From: Adiantum capillus-veneris
Lineage: Eukaryota; Streptophyta; Polypodiopsida; Polypodiales; Pteridaceae
DNA: 64,000 bases
Assembly (NCBI GenBank): GCA_014529385.2
Contig: CM043944.1
Span: forward strand, 171,857,740-171,921,739
Direction of reading: 5' to 3'
Of this stretch, positions 33,114 through 43,789 are shown piece after piece. The position numbers were made by a program, and so were the translations under genes. Numbering within the stretch: position 1 is the first letter of the stretch; each line of letters begins with the position of its first letter. The notes below the pieces were generated by a model, which did no database searches, had not been told where the DNA came from, and worked only from the letters and a program-made list of their open reading frames with translations.

Positions 33114-35118
33114 TATCCTTAAGAGACTCTTGGATTGCCTTGGTGAGGTCTGTCAAGAATGTCTCAAATACCTTTGGCTCATTGGCAATGGGCTTTGCAG
33201 TCATGGGTTCATACTCAATGGCTTGTGAGCTAGTGGATCTCGTGTCAGTAGACACCCTCATGCCTGCTATCATCAAGTTGTCCTCTAATTGGATTGCATT
33301 GGCAGTGACATCTTCCCAGGTTGTGATACCTCTAATCACTAGTCCATTATAGATTCCTTCATTCCTCAACCCTCGAATGAATCGATCAAGCAGTTGGTTA
33401 TTGTTGAAGCGCTCATTTACAGGGCAACGAGAGTTTAAGTGCTTTAGACGACTAATGAAGTCCCTTACTGACTCTCCTTCCTTACGTTTGGCCTTCTGTA
33501 GCTGAGATGCTACACCCCAAAGCACACCTTCTCGTATGTACTCCTTTAGAAACAACCTTCGAAGGGTAGGGTAGATTGTTTTCTCGTCCACCCTTAGGGT
33601 CCTATACCAATCTCCAGCCTTCCCACTTAATGTCAAGCTTAAGGCATTGCACTTATGTAGTTCGTTGCGTTCCCCTAAGGAATCACATACTTGTTCAAAC
33701 ACTTCAATGTGTTTTCTAGCATCTTCGTCCCCATTGAATTTTTGCGTGAGTTTGGCAATTTGTACTGCCTTACTTCTAGGCTCTCTATCAGATGCATGAC
33801 GCATATTTTCCGCGATAGATCGACCTATGGTTTGAGCAAACGCTGCCAAGTCACCTATGTGAGGAGGTAGGGCCGGTGGAGGTACTCTTGGAATCATATG
33901 TGGGAGAGGAACGGGTACCGGTCTTGGCATATGTGTGGATGATGCAGGATATGGAACATAACCGGGCATAGGTCCACTCGGATAAGAGCTAGGGAGCGGC
34001 ACTCGAGGAGCATAAGCAAGTGGTACAATTGGAGGTGTGGGGGCCATGTGTGCATAAGGGGCTAGAGGCACATACGGTCGAGGCCCCATATTAGGTACTA
34101 CGACACTAGGTAGTGGCACTGCGCTAACCGTAGATGTCATCGGTACATTCTCTGTCAGGCTTATCCCTGGAGTGAGCACTGTGTTTTCCTTAATAGAGGG
34201 TTGAGCCAAGTTAGGGAAGCTAAAGTTTTCGCTCGGAGGCTCAGATTGCATAGAGACCCCAGGTGAAATGACGTAAGATGGGTCCATGGGGCTCATTAGA
34301 GGAGTCTCCATTTGTGATAGAGTAGGCTGTTGAGCCTTGCTCGTATCCAGAAATCTCATGGGGCCAGTTGAGAGTATATTTACCCCTCGGTTTTGCCTTT
34401 CTGATTGAATAATGCCATGGATAACATTACAGATCATTTTCTGTTGATCTTCGATGCTCGTGGCACTAGAGGTGGATTGTACAATCTCTATCCATCCTAC
34501 ATGGTAGGCGTGGCCAGAGTGTAGATCCGTCAACACCTCAGTGTGGAGGTCGTATGTCCAATGATCATTAATGAACAATCCTTCTAGAGTCGACGTGTTA
34601 ACGGTTTCTTGTGAGGTAGAAGCAATGTTGCTCCCCGTGGTTTTACTTGTCACCAACGGTACTCTAGAGGGAACTTCTGAAGGAGGCAGCTCAACAGGGC
34701 CTTCTTGGTAAGAAGTTGGTAGGATATCCACATGGACACTCTTTGGGGGTATGGGGTCCACGTGCGATGTGAAAGGAGAGTCCACTTCCCCACCCCCTTC
34801 GTGTGCTTCATTTGCATCAGGTTCCGAGCGAGTAGCTCTACCTAATGTTTCCATGAAACGGCTAAACATACTAGTACTAGGCTGTGGAGCTTCGGGAGGT
34901 GCATGGCCTTCTCTCTCAGTGTTTTGGGTAGGGTATGCTTCCATGATTTCTGAGTCGGAGGAGGAATCACTAGCGGCTATTTTAGGGTCTTGGGTGGTGC
35001 TACCTTGTGTCCCCGCTGAGGGTCTAGATCCTATCGTGGATGGGTAATGGGTGTCCGTATGAACAGAGGCACTACCAATGTGCTCGTGTTCTAGCACCCG
35101 CCCAGAGCGTAAGTGCAT
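33049..35118 (-). CDS. Element B ORF1: gag, 689 aa
   Basis: Intact from ATG 35118. The N-terminus MHLRSGRVLEHEH resembles the MNLRSGRVLGNQG start of element D. Residues about 1-330 are low-complexity and acidic; about 330-430 are Pro-rich (PLPHMIPRVPPPALPP). The capsid domain spans about 450-620, with HIEVFEQVCDSLGE, LSGKAGDWYRTL, YIREGVLWGVASQLQ, GESVRDFISRLKHL and LLDRFIRGL, the Retrotrans_gag pattern. It would form the particle that packages element RNA. The last 21 codons overlap ORF2. Confidence 0.9.
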   Translation of the reverse strand: MHLRSGRVLEHEHIGSASVHTDTHYPSTIGSRPSAGTQGSTTQDPKIAASDSSSDSEIMEAYPTQNTEREGHAPPEAPQPSTSMFSRFMETLGRATRSEPDANEAHEGGGEVDSPFTSHVDPIPPKSVHVDILPTSYQEGPVELPPSEVPSRVPLVTSKTTGSNIASTSQETVNTSTLEGLFINDHWTYDLHTEVLTDLHSGHAYHVGWIEIVQSTSSATSIEDQQKMICNVIHGIIQSERQNRGVNILSTGPMRFLDTSKAQQPTLSQMETPLMSPMDPSYVISPGVSMQSEPPSENFSFPNLAQPSIKENTVLTPGISLTENVPMTSTVSAVPLPSVVVPNMGPRPYVPLAPYAHMAPTPPIVPLAYAPRVPLPSSYPSGPMPGYVPYPASSTHMPRPVPVPLPHMIPRVPPPALPPHIGDLAAFAQTIGRSIAENMRHASDREPRSKAVQIAKLTQKFNGDEDARKHIEVFEQVCDSLGERNELHKCNALSLTLSGKAGDWYRTLRVDEKTIYPTLRRLFLKEYIREGVLWGVASQLQKAKRKEGESVRDFISRLKHLNSRCPVNERFNNNQLLDRFIRGLRNEGIYNGLVIRGITTWEDVTANAIQLEDNLMIAGMRVSTDTRSTSSQAIEYEPMTAKPIANEPKVFETFLTDLTKAIQESLKDNGVPRVSKKGATMVFHLLRST

Positions 35119-36040
35119 GTGCTTCTGATACCCTTAGGTGTCAAAAAGCTGCTCTAGGAGGCCTTGTGACTAGTTTTTAGCGTGTTTTTTGTTTGTTTTT
35201 TTTGCTAGATTTTTTAGAGCGTGTCGTGGAATGGGCCGTGTGATAGCTCGAAACGAGCGTATCGGTCAGAGGGTCGTGCCGTGCTTTACAGCCCTCCGTT
35301 TGGTCACTCTATGCCCTCGGAATCCCTAAAACTGTCAATTTCAAGTAGGGAACTAGGCTCAAACTAGAAAGTCTAAGGGTGCAAGTGGGAAGAGAAAGGA
35401 GGAGAGTGGAGAACTTGTCCCACATGCTCTCATTCTCTCTTGAGGGAGTAGGGTATATATATAAGAGTGAGTGTAGTATATATCATAGGACTGAGGCCTG
35501 GGCCTGGGCTTGGGCTTGGGCTTGGGAAAATGATCCCGATCCCGATCTACCTTTTATACAAACCAACCCGTCCGTTTTAAGAGTCACGTTTTTTATTTTC
35601 GAAAAATTTCGCCGCCCGCTCACTCGCGTTTTTAATTTTCGTTTTTTTTTTTTTTTTAGTAGAAAATATTTTTTTTTTCAGATTTTTTTTTTGGGTGCAG
35701 AAAATACAGAAATTGAAAACGCAGATATGCAAAAAATGCAGAAAACGCAGATATGCAAAAATTGAAAAAACGCAGATATGCAGAAAATTGAAAAACGCAG
35801 AAATTGCAGAAAAAAACGCAGAAATTGCAGAAAATGCAGAAATTGAAAACGCCGAACTTGAAAATGCAGAAATTACGGAAATTGAAAAAACGCAGACAAT
35901 AGCAGAAATTGAAACTTGACAGCAAATGCAGAAAACGCAAAAATCAGAAATCTCCACACACTCCTTCCCTGCCTATCCTATGATAGAAATTGCACCACAA
36001 GGAAGCGTAAAGTGCTAACCGAGCTTAGTGTAGGGCATAT
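35119..36040 (-). other. Element B leader with two tandem-repeat blocks
   Basis: Non-coding on the element strand. Block 1 (about 35495-35526) is a 6-bp repeat, GGGCTT/GGCCTG. Block 2 (about 35697-35944) is a degenerate tandem array built on GCAGAAATTGAAAAC and GCAGATATGCAAAAA. Long T runs lie at 35646-35690. ORFs here are repeat artefacts. Such repeats may affect RNA structure or packaging, but that is speculation. Confidence 0.8.
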
Positions 36041-36057
36041 CCCCGGCAACGGCGCCA
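36041..36057 (-). promoter_or_regulatory. Element B primer binding site (Athila type)
   Basis: The minus strand reads TGGCGCCGTTGCCGGGG, four bases from the 5' LTR. Plant gypsy elements of the Athila group and relatives use this kind of PBS. It differs from the iMet PBS of GypA, TRIM1, TRIM2 and E. Confidence 0.88.
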
Positions 36058-36061
36058 AAAA

Positions 36062-36311
36062 TGTGCGCTCCTTGCCGCACTGTCGAAGCAAGGGACTTGC
36101 CAATACACCGTATGCGAGCCACAAACGGCTCCAAGCACACAACAAGCCTAAACTAGCAAGCTCAAGAGAACAAAGGGTGTGTCACTCACCGCTCTACGCT
36201 CGCCTTCGTGGTGGATTCCTCGCCGCGATGAAGAAGAAGCTGCAGTCGTGCCGCACTCAACCGCTTCGCCGCCGTCGTGCCTTCGTAATGCTCGATCGCA
36301 CACACACTCTC

Positions 36312-36346
<35 letters not shown>

Positions 36347-36631
36347 AGGAGGTGAAGAAGAAGAAGATGGAGATGGAGCAAGAGCACTCTTCAATTGCAC
36401 AAATGAGAGAATGAGTAAAAATTAGGTTTAGTTGGCTTTTATAGGAGCTCACCCCATTCACACTTGGGCGCCCATGCTTAGCCAACTAATCCCTTGAATG
36501 TCCAAGTTAAAGTGCGCCTCTCATCGGCGATCACTCTACCTTTCCCTATTGGACCGACAAGCCCGGTACCTGACTCTAAATAATACAACGTTTATAGATC
36601 ATAGGGTGTCCGTGTGCCGTGAGGGTTAACA
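36062..36631 (-). repeat. Element B 5' LTR, 570 bp
   Basis: Begins TGTGCGCTCCTTGCC and ends GAGGGTTAACA on the plus strand. Followed by CATGG at 36632-36636. Confidence 0.95.
36436..36443 (-). promoter_or_regulatory. Element B promoter TATA box
   Basis: The minus strand reads TATAAAAG in the context GAGCTCCTATAAAAGCCAAC. The 3' LTR has the same at about 28142-28150. It lies about 190 bp inside the LTR from its outer end, a normal U3 position. Confidence 0.7.
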
Positions 36632-36636
36632 CATGG

Positions 36637-37136
36637 CAAGAAACTGAACGAGTATGACTACGCAAAGGTGCATCCAATTTACTGTCACAAAAAGTGTGCA
36701 CCAACCATTTTGGCATACCTCTAGCCTGCTCATTTTCAGCCCTTTCCTCATCAAGTACATCATGTACATCTGCATTAGTAATAGGCCGATTTGTAACATT
36801 TTTAGAAACCCCCATAGGCTGTACATTTGCTTCATTAGAATTTACATTCGTACTTCCACCACTGAAAAGAGGCAACAAAGTGTCATAAATGTCCTGTGAG
36901 CTTACATTACTATCTCTAGTATATGACAATAAAGGTTGAACTATATTCCACAAACACAACATCACGTGAGACCAAAATACGCTTTGTTTGCGGATGGTAC
37001 AACCTGTAACCTTTGCTTTTAGCACTATAACAAAAAAAAAACATTTGACAGCCTTATCATCCAATTTTTTGTGCTGCACTTGTGGCACTAAACCATAAGC
37101 CAAACATCCAAAAACACGCATGTGCTCAATAGATGG
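36637..37136 (-). pseudogene. CopA integrase C-terminal part and pol linker
   Basis: Starting at the C junction, the minus strand reads PSIEHMRVFGCLAYGLVPQ, the conserved copia motif after the DDE core, then KLDDKAVKCFFF, then a variable linker (MGVSKNVTNRPITNADVHDVL) leading towards RT. The frame runs across the B insertion site into 27762 (SHTRSVSCH, then SYASNCYDL). The long ORF reported here begins inside element C (poly-Phe from poly-T), so its first 50 or so codons are not CopA. Confidence 0.85.
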
Positions 37137-37466
37137 TGATGGCCGATTTTTGAAAAAAAAGAAAAAAAAGAAAAAACCTATTTTTCCTCTGCTGGAGCCT
37201 TGGCGACACTGTTGGAAGGCTCGACAACGCCTGGTCAACCTCACGACAACTCTACGGGCATGGCACACCCATCCCCCTTTTCGATTGGCCGGCCTTATCA
37301 CCCTCAGGCCCCCGCTTGTCCATGCCCCAGCCTAGCTGAGCGTCCTCGGTTTCACTCTCCCTTCTCTCTTTCCCTGTAGTTTATATCCCTGGCGGGCATC
37401 GAATGAAATATTCCCCCCCCCCCCCTCCCCCTCTCTCTCTCTCATTTTCCCTACATACCTCTCTCT

Positions 37467-37468
37467 AA

Positions 37469-37538
<70 letters not shown>
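37467..37538. repeat. (CT)n in element C 5' LTR
   Basis: About 70 bp. The 3' LTR has only a short CT run at the matching place (about 46471-46487). Further CT tracts lie at 38010-38053 and 38204-38248, with CA tracts at 38466-38515. Confidence 0.92.
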
Positions 37539-37542
<4 letters not shown>

Positions 37543-38010
37543 ACACACCCCCTTACCACCCTCGGCTAGGAGCGGCCTCGAGCACTTACCCCGACCCCTC
37601 TCTCGTTTTCCCTTTCGTGCTCCCTCTGTGTCGAGCCGCATGTGAACTCCCGCTCTCCCGTATTATTATCCACACGCCTTGCCCCCCCCTCACACTCCTT
37701 CCCTTGCTCTCTATGCAAGCCTTGGCCCGCTAATATCCTCCCCCCCCTCTTCCCCACCTGCTCGCCTCACCCTCCCCTCGGCCTCATTCCCCCCCCCTTG
37801 GCCCGCTATGCCCACCCTTTTTCCCCCCACACCATTGACTTCCCACCCCCCTCTCGTCCTTGAGCCACCAAATAGGAAGGGGTGGTACCCCCCCCCCCCC
37901 CCCCCCTCTTACCACACTTCATGCAAAATTTCCCCCCCCTTCCCTTGCTCTCTTGTCTGGCGGCCCACATGGCGCGGACCCCCGCCATCTTACCCCCCCC
38001 TCTCATTCTC

Positions 38011-38057
<47 letters not shown>

Positions 38058-38199
38058 GTTTATGGCTCGGAATTTGTGGAGGCGCCCAGATTACGGGAGC
38101 TCTCCCACACCTTCTCCCACCCACACCCTCATCCTCTCTCTCATGGTACCCGCACCACCTCGCCCCGCCTCCCCCCCATCTCCACACAGTGCCGCCCCC

Positions 38200-38250
<51 letters not shown>

Positions 38251-39223
38251 CTCCGTTCTAGCCCAAAGGTGCAACACAAACACCGAAGCCACTCTCTCTC
38301 TCTCCACACACACCCTCACACACACACTCACCCCCTTTCTGACCCCATCTCTCCCCCCCCCTCTGCACACAGTGACGCCTGTAGGTAATCTCTCTCATCT
38401 CTCTCCCTCGCGGGCCTGTCCAGGCCGCAGAAACTTCTCACCCTCTCTCTCTCTCTACATACACCACACACACACACACATTTACACACACCAAACACAC
38501 ACACACACACACCCTCTCTCACACACACCCCATCCTCTCACTCACCCTCGCGCCTCTGCAGCACGTCGCCAACAAACCCGAAAAAAATAGGAAAATAAAT
38601 AACTAAATATAGATAATATATATTATACAAGCCCGTTCCCACGCATGCTTGCGCACACACATACATATACATACACTCACATACACACCCACTCATGCTC
38701 ACCCGCATATATAGATATACACACACATCCGTCCACATGCACCCACAAGTGCACACATGCATATACGCACATAAATACAAGAAAAAACCCGAAGGAGATC
38801 TACGATGACAACAAAAAGAAGGAGGACTCAAATCAGGAGCTGACAACAACAAAAAGGAGAAATGCATCGAAGGCATGCCCCGACTGACCCCAAAAAGAAG
38901 TACGCGCTACACCGACGCACCAGCAACACACCATTCACAGGCAACATGCAACCATGACGCCATTTTCAGTAATTTATAGGTTATTTTCATCATTTCTTCA
39001 GTTTCACCCAAGCCATTGTAAAATTCCCACTTTGTAAATTTCCTCTCTCTAGGTGATGGTCACAACGGCCCACCTAGAGATTCTCATCTTTTAATAACCT
39101 CCCAAAACAAAGCAAGGGTCCACCACTTGCTTTGTCTCCCCGATTAAGCTTACCCTAATCACACCGGGATTACCATAATCCAAGAAACCAACACCTATAA
39201 ATTGGCACTGAGAGGTCACTATC

Positions 39224-39246
39224 GGGGGGGGGGGGGGGGGGGGGGG
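39224..39246. repeat. Poly(G) run of 23 bp
   Basis: Pure G homopolymer in the distal part of the element C LTR, just after CTATAAATTGG (39192-39202), a possible TATA box of this LTR. Confidence 0.95.
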
Positions 39247-39594
39247 CAGTCCATGAGAGGTCAACACTTGGTAGAGTGTAGTGGGAAGAGTTGACACTAT
39301 CACCATTACGGGGAGGGGACTTGTGTGTTGGGTTTGCCTTGGGAATTGCACCATGCGAAGGGAGCCGCATCCATCCCTCGACTCCAATGGTCGATGCACA
39401 CACGTATACACGCTCTTGGTAGAAAGCTTCACAATCATTGAGTCGTCTTAGAGAACGCACCAAGTAGTTTGCACCATTTTTTCTCCCTACCTCTCTATCA
39501 CCACGGCGTGCCATTTGTAAATACTGCAGAAATAATTCTCCCTCACACCCCCGAGGGTTTTCACCATTTGCAAATCTCTCTCTCTCACTCTCTC

Positions 39595-39598
<4 letters not shown>

Positions 39599-39628
<30 letters not shown>
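39599..39628. repeat. (TG)n microsatellite
   Basis: About 28 bp of TG after CACTCTCTCACTC in the element C LTR. Confidence 0.95.
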
Positions 39629-39629
<1 letters not shown>

Positions 39630-39785
39630 GGTTGCGGTGTTCATATCATCGTGGTTTGTGTCTTAGCCTCTCAAGGCTAGGTGGTGCCCCCTGTTCGCTT
39701 TACCGTGACAGGCCCGAGGCGCGCCATTTGGTCCCCGGCGTTTTAGAGGCCGTCGGGGTTTGGGGTTCGCTTTGCTCCCGTCATT

Positions 39786-39802
39786 TGGTGCCCCCACTGA
39801 GG
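39786..39802 (+). promoter_or_regulatory. Candidate element C primer binding site
   Basis: TGGTGCCCCCACTGAGG follows an LTR-like CA end with two intervening T. The matching tRNA was not identified, so this rests on position and the TGG start. Confidence 0.4.
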
Positions 39803-39858
39803 AGGGTTTTATAAGACCCTTCGGTTTACAATGCTGAAAGTGACGCCCACTATCAATC

Positions 39859-40725
39859 ATGGACGAATGGTTGAAGGAATTTTCTAATTGGAGGACGGAA
39901 GAAGAGGAGACGAAGGAGGCACTAGCCGCCTTCATTGAAGCACTACTACGAGGATGCAGTGTCGTCAGTATTCAAGAGGTAAATTCTCCATCTCGTGTTG
40001 CTCATTCTAACCAAAAGTCGAGAGCATCAGGTAGGAGATCTATGAAGTGCCATCACTGCTGTCAACCACAACATTCTGTCAATGAGTGCCGATAGAGGAA
40101 GTAAAGAAAGAAGGGTGAGTTTTACTTTTGAAAACTGCGGCACTCTCACAACAATCAGATTCTCTATAGCACCGAGTGTTTTCTCTCTAATGCTTCAAGA
40201 GGAGTCATCAACTACATCAACCACAAAGTCCAAGTCCGAAAGCCTGAATCATTTGGTGGACACAAGTGGGCCCACACTCTCTCTAGGCCTGGAGAGTTCA
40301 AATGAACTTCGACGACCCAAGCGCCGTCGCCGCATGCAGAATGGAAAGCCGATTGAGGTAGACTCTTCTCTCTCAGTCTGTTTTGAGCCTAATGTGGAGG
40401 ATTGTGTGGACTACTACAAGAGGTAGGAGCATGGGGTGAAGGTGTCACCTCGCCAACACCTGAGGTACACAACCCTAGTCTTCAAGATCCTTGCCCTACA
40501 CCCGGCATGGATAATAACAATAGGCCAGAAGTATTTCCTGTTCGTTTCTTGCAACACATGCATGTGAACGTGTATATTGATAGGAAGATATTATACCAGC
40601 AAAAGATTGTTTTCTTATTCGGAGCCGAGATGCTTGATGAAATCCTGAGATCTCCACGCCCCATCATCTTGCCCCTCCTGGATTACTACCACTCTTTTGA
40701 TGTAAGCATTTTTATTCTATTCTAG
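39859..40725 (+). pseudogene. Element C extra ORF upstream of gag
   Basis: Three frames (39859-40095, 40082-40426, 40402-40725) read as one broken protein. The first is acidic and ends with a CCHC knuckle, CHHCCQPQHSVNEC (spacing 2-4-4). The second has PKRRRRMQNGKPIEVD, a nuclear-signal-like basic patch. The third includes FPVRFLQHMHVNVY and IILPLLDYYHSF. Ogre-type elements carry an ORF of unknown role here, and this is the best explanation. It is not a recognised family otherwise. Confidence 0.5.
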
Positions 40726-40856
40726 CCTTGTGATCCATTCTTTATCCTGTTAACCTATCCACCCAACCCTGTAAAAAGCCGCTATGAGCCGCTACTGTTG
40801 TTGATACAATTTCATAATTAGAAAAAAAAAGGTTTGTAATTTCCTGAGTCACTACC

Positions 40857-41830
40857 ATGGCAAGCGTTTCTTTCCCCACGTTTAGTGGAAAGAAGGGAGA
40901 AGATCTCACCACTGACTTTTTGGATGATTTCGACAGTGCTTGTGTCATCTCCAACAAAGATGACGACGCTTCACGACTTAGAATTTTTCCTCTACTAATG
41001 AAAGTAGAGGCCAAGTCCTGGTATAATGCATTGGCCCAGGCTACCAAGAATGCATGGGATGTGTTAAGGGCTGCTTTTGTAAAGAGGTTTGGTGGAGGCA
41101 CAACCTCGGAGAAGCTATGGTAGATACTGACAGAATTAAAGCAGGGAGGTCTGCTGGAGTATGCCACCTATGAGTCCAAATTTGTGGACTTATGGGAGAG
41201 ATGGTTTGCCTCACTGGAGGAAGGCGAAGGAGCGCCTAATTTCCTAAAGAAGGACCATTTCATTGCTGGTCTATGGTCGCCGCTTAGAGAGAAGGTGAAG
41301 GGAAGGTTTCCTGCAACATATGAGTTGGCAGTCGAAGTAGCCCGCGTTAAAGACAAGAAGCTGCGCATGCAAGCAAGAGTAAACGAGTCAGAGGAAACAA
41401 GCTCGGCCCGACCAACCCCAGTGACTCCAAACAGCCAATTATAGAGTCCAACCGCAAGAGGCATCAGAAGAGCAGCAAGACCTGCTGAGTCGCATCACCA
41501 CCCAACTAGAGAGTCTATCTGTGCATCTGGTGCAGCAAGGGCATGCACCTGGCAGGAATCCAGAACAAGGAAGAGGACAAAGAAGGCAGAACCAAGAGTA
41601 CCACCGTTACAACTGCGGGGAAGACGGCCATGGAATGTACTACTGCCCACACCCAAGGAGGCATAATTTCAATAGAGGGGGAGACAGAATCAGATCTCTC
41701 CGCCAAGAGCAAGACCACCACCACCTAGGCAACCAGGACCGATCCCAATGGTCCAAATCCTTCGACCACCTGTACAACAGCAACCACCACCCCAACCTCT
41801 CATTCCACCACTACCCCCACCACCTGCTGT
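40857..41830 (+). pseudogene. Element C gag
   Basis: The frame from ATG 40857 reads MASVSFPTFSGKKGEDL, WYNALAQATKNAWDVLRAAF and, after a TAG at about 41121, LKQGGLLEYATYESKFVDLW, HFIAGLWSPLREKVKGRFP. This is the gag capsid pattern. A nucleocapsid piece follows in another frame (41521-41832) with YNCGEDGHGMYYC, in which the first Cys of the knuckle is lost. It would form particles if intact. Confidence 0.8.
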
Positions 41831-42158
41831 GAACCAAGCGGTGAGTGTCATTCGCTTGGAGGCTAAAGGGAAGGCAAAGGTAGAAGAATCAGCTCGAGAG
41901 AAGCACAAAGGGAAAGCTAAGGTAGAAGAAGTGGATGCTATGGGAGTGAAGCGTTCCAGGCACGAAGAAGCATCTCAAAGAGAAGAGAAGATGAAAGGGA
42001 AGGCCGAGTCTAGCAAGCAAGCAGCTAAACTGTGACGAAAGATAAACATCGTGGACTTCTCATTAGGTGAGCATGCAAAACCCTATGACTTAGTTCAAGA
42101 TGTGTTAATGTAGGGCCCGAAGATAACTTGGCCCCAATTACTCCACCTTGCACCAAGG

Positions 42159-42700
42159 ATGAGGAGGCAATGGACAAAAATGGTAAGTACCAAGAAATCA
42201 AGGCCTAGGATAGCTGGGGCTATCTCTGGAAGGGATCTCGACGACATCCTACCAACCATGGACGCTCACATCAAGGGGCAACAAATCTTAAACGTCTACA
42301 TAGATGGTGGCGCGCAAATATGCATCATGAGTGAAAAGATGATGCACCATCTAGGTCTAGAGATAAGTAGGCCGGCACCCTGCCGAGCCAAGATGGCAAA
42401 CAATGTGAGAGTGAAATGCGTGGGCATTGTAAATGCGGTCAAAGTAAAAGCATTCAATACAAAAGTGGAGGTAGACATCTTCGTTATGCCACACAAAGGG
42501 GAGGGCTACCCCATCATTCTTGGGAGGCCTTGGCTTATGGCTATGGATGCTAAAGAAGACTGGAGCACCGGGATGATTCAGATGAAGGACTCTAAAGGGA
42601 AGTCCATATTCTACAACATGAGGACTAGAAAGCAGCGCAACATGATCTTGGAGGCTTCAGAAGATGAGTCCACCAACGACTATTCGTCTACCTCAGGAGA
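42159..42700 (+). pseudogene. Element C protease
   Basis: 322-codon frame. Active site VYIDGGAQICIMSE (Asp-Gly-Gly-Ala) at about residues 45-60 and GYPIILGRPWLMAMDA at about 118-132, the two hallmarks of gypsy retropepsins. The DGGA form is shared with element B. A Ser/Thr-rich acidic linker then joins to RT. It would process the polyprotein. Confidence 0.85.
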
Positions 42701-42939
42701 AGAGACGACCACCACCGATGGGAGTGACAGTAGCATCGAGGTGATGGGGGTCATTCTTAAAGACCCAAAAAGATTGACACAATCTGAAACACCCCCGACT
42801 AACCAAAAGGAATCATCAGGTATGCAGTCCTTGGAGGATGCAGGTAAGTTACAAAAAATGCTCTCAAATGAGTTAACTGATGAAGAAAGGAAGGAGTATG
42901 TCTCCATGCTAGGTAACTTCACTACTTTGTTCATTGATG

Positions 42940-43780
42940 GCTATGATAAGATCACAGTTACATTAGCGCAACACCACATAAAACTCAAGGACGGCAATAA
43001 ACCCGTAGTACAAAATCTTAGAAGACTTGGAGTAATCCAACAAGAGGCACTACTTAAAGAAGTGAGAAGTTTGCTACAAGCAGGTTTCATCTACCCTGTC
43101 GAAGACTCAGAATGGTCTCCCCAGTAGTAGTCACACCAAAAAAAAAAGGTAAGTGGAGAGTCTGTGTGGATTATAAACCTCTCAATGCAGCCACGTAGAG
43201 GGATCACTTTCCCCTCCCATTCCAAGATGAAATACTCAATGAGGTGGCAGGTCACGAGCGATACACAGTGTGCGATGGCTACTCAGGATACTTCCAGATT
43301 AGCATTGCGGAGGAAGATCAGAAGAAGACAACCTTCATCACACCTTGGGGATGTTTTTCCTATAGAGTGATGCCATTTGGCCTCACTAACGCCCCGGCCA
43401 CATTTTAGCGCTATGTGACTTTTGTTTTCCAACCCTACTTTGGAACATCAATATGGGTCTTCATAGATGATTTTTGCATCTATAGCTCATGAGATCTTCA
43501 TTTAAGCAAAGTCTATGATGGCTTAACCAGGTTGCAAACCTTGGGTGGCCAGCTCAACGTGGATAAGTGTCACATTGGTGAAAGCAAAGTCACTCTCCTT
43601 GGCCATGTAATTTCAGCAAAAGGGATCGAGGTTGACCCTAGCAAGATTCAAGCCCTGGTATCTTTGTCATCACCCACCACCGCTAAGCAGCTGGTTTCTT
43701 TCCTTCAGAAGGTAAGATACCTAAGCAGGTTCATTCATTTGCTATCTCAAGTGGTCCTTTCCCTACAACAACTCACCTAG
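42940..43780 (+). pseudogene. Element C reverse transcriptase
   Basis: Blocks LLKEVRSLLQAGFIYPVEDSEW (end of the 42159 frame), GKWRVCVDYKPLN, FPLPFQDEILNEVAGHE, CDGYSGYFQISIAEEDQ, RVMPFGLTNAPATF, WVFIDDFCIYSS (FIDD box), LGHVISAKGIEVDP. Frameshift at about 43120, TAG at about 43196, TAG at 43407, TGA near 43490. The stops inside otherwise conserved blocks are recent point changes. Confidence 0.88.
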
Positions 43781-43789
43781 AGGGATGTC

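Larger units (their letters stand above)
27768..36631 (-). mobile_element. Element B: young Ty3/gypsy-type element with gag and protease only, 8.86 kb
   Basis: Complete: two 570-bp LTRs (TGTGCGCTCC...GGTTAACA), PBS, PPT and a CATGG duplication. Minus-strand coding consists of a gag ORF (33049-35118) and a zinc-knuckle/protease ORF (29949-33113). I find no RT, RNase H or integrase, and 1.6 kb beyond the protease ORF is non-coding. LTRs differ at about 7 of 570 positions. It therefore moved recently, presumably with enzymes from an autonomous relative. Element D has a similar protease and gag start and is a candidate relative. It inserted into CopA between integrase and RT. Confidence 0.93.
37137..39783 (+). 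repeat. Element C 5' LTR, about 2.65 kb (inner end probable)
   Basis: Begins TGATGGCCGATTTTTG, as does 46137. Matches the 3' LTR to about 38585 (TTGGCGACACT, GCTCGGAATTTGTGGAGGCG, CTCGCGCC(T/C)(C/T)TGCAGCAC); beyond this only the 5' copy exists. It is packed with poly(C), (CT)n and (CA)n tracts. The chosen end CCGTCA at 39783 is followed by TT and TGGTGCCCCCACTG. An alternative end is 39726 before TGGTCCCCGG. ORFs inside are repeat artefacts. Confidence 0.75.

Noticed and set aside
30133-33352. Many plus-strand ORFs of 60-157 codons in element B
   Set aside because: They are antisense shadows of the intact minus ORFs, with no domain of their own.
35697-35945. CRISPR-like array
   Set aside because: The units are short, contiguous and degenerate without unique spacers of constant length, and the context is a plant retrotransposon leader.
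35577-35957. 126-codon Phe/Cys/Ser-rich minus ORF resembling a membrane protein
   Set aside because: It translates the tandem-repeat leader of element B; periodicity is that of the DNA repeat.
36576-37301. 241-codon minus ORF as a single gene
   Set aside because: Its first 50 or so codons read the LTR of element C (poly-Phe from a T-run); only the part below 37137 is CopA integrase.
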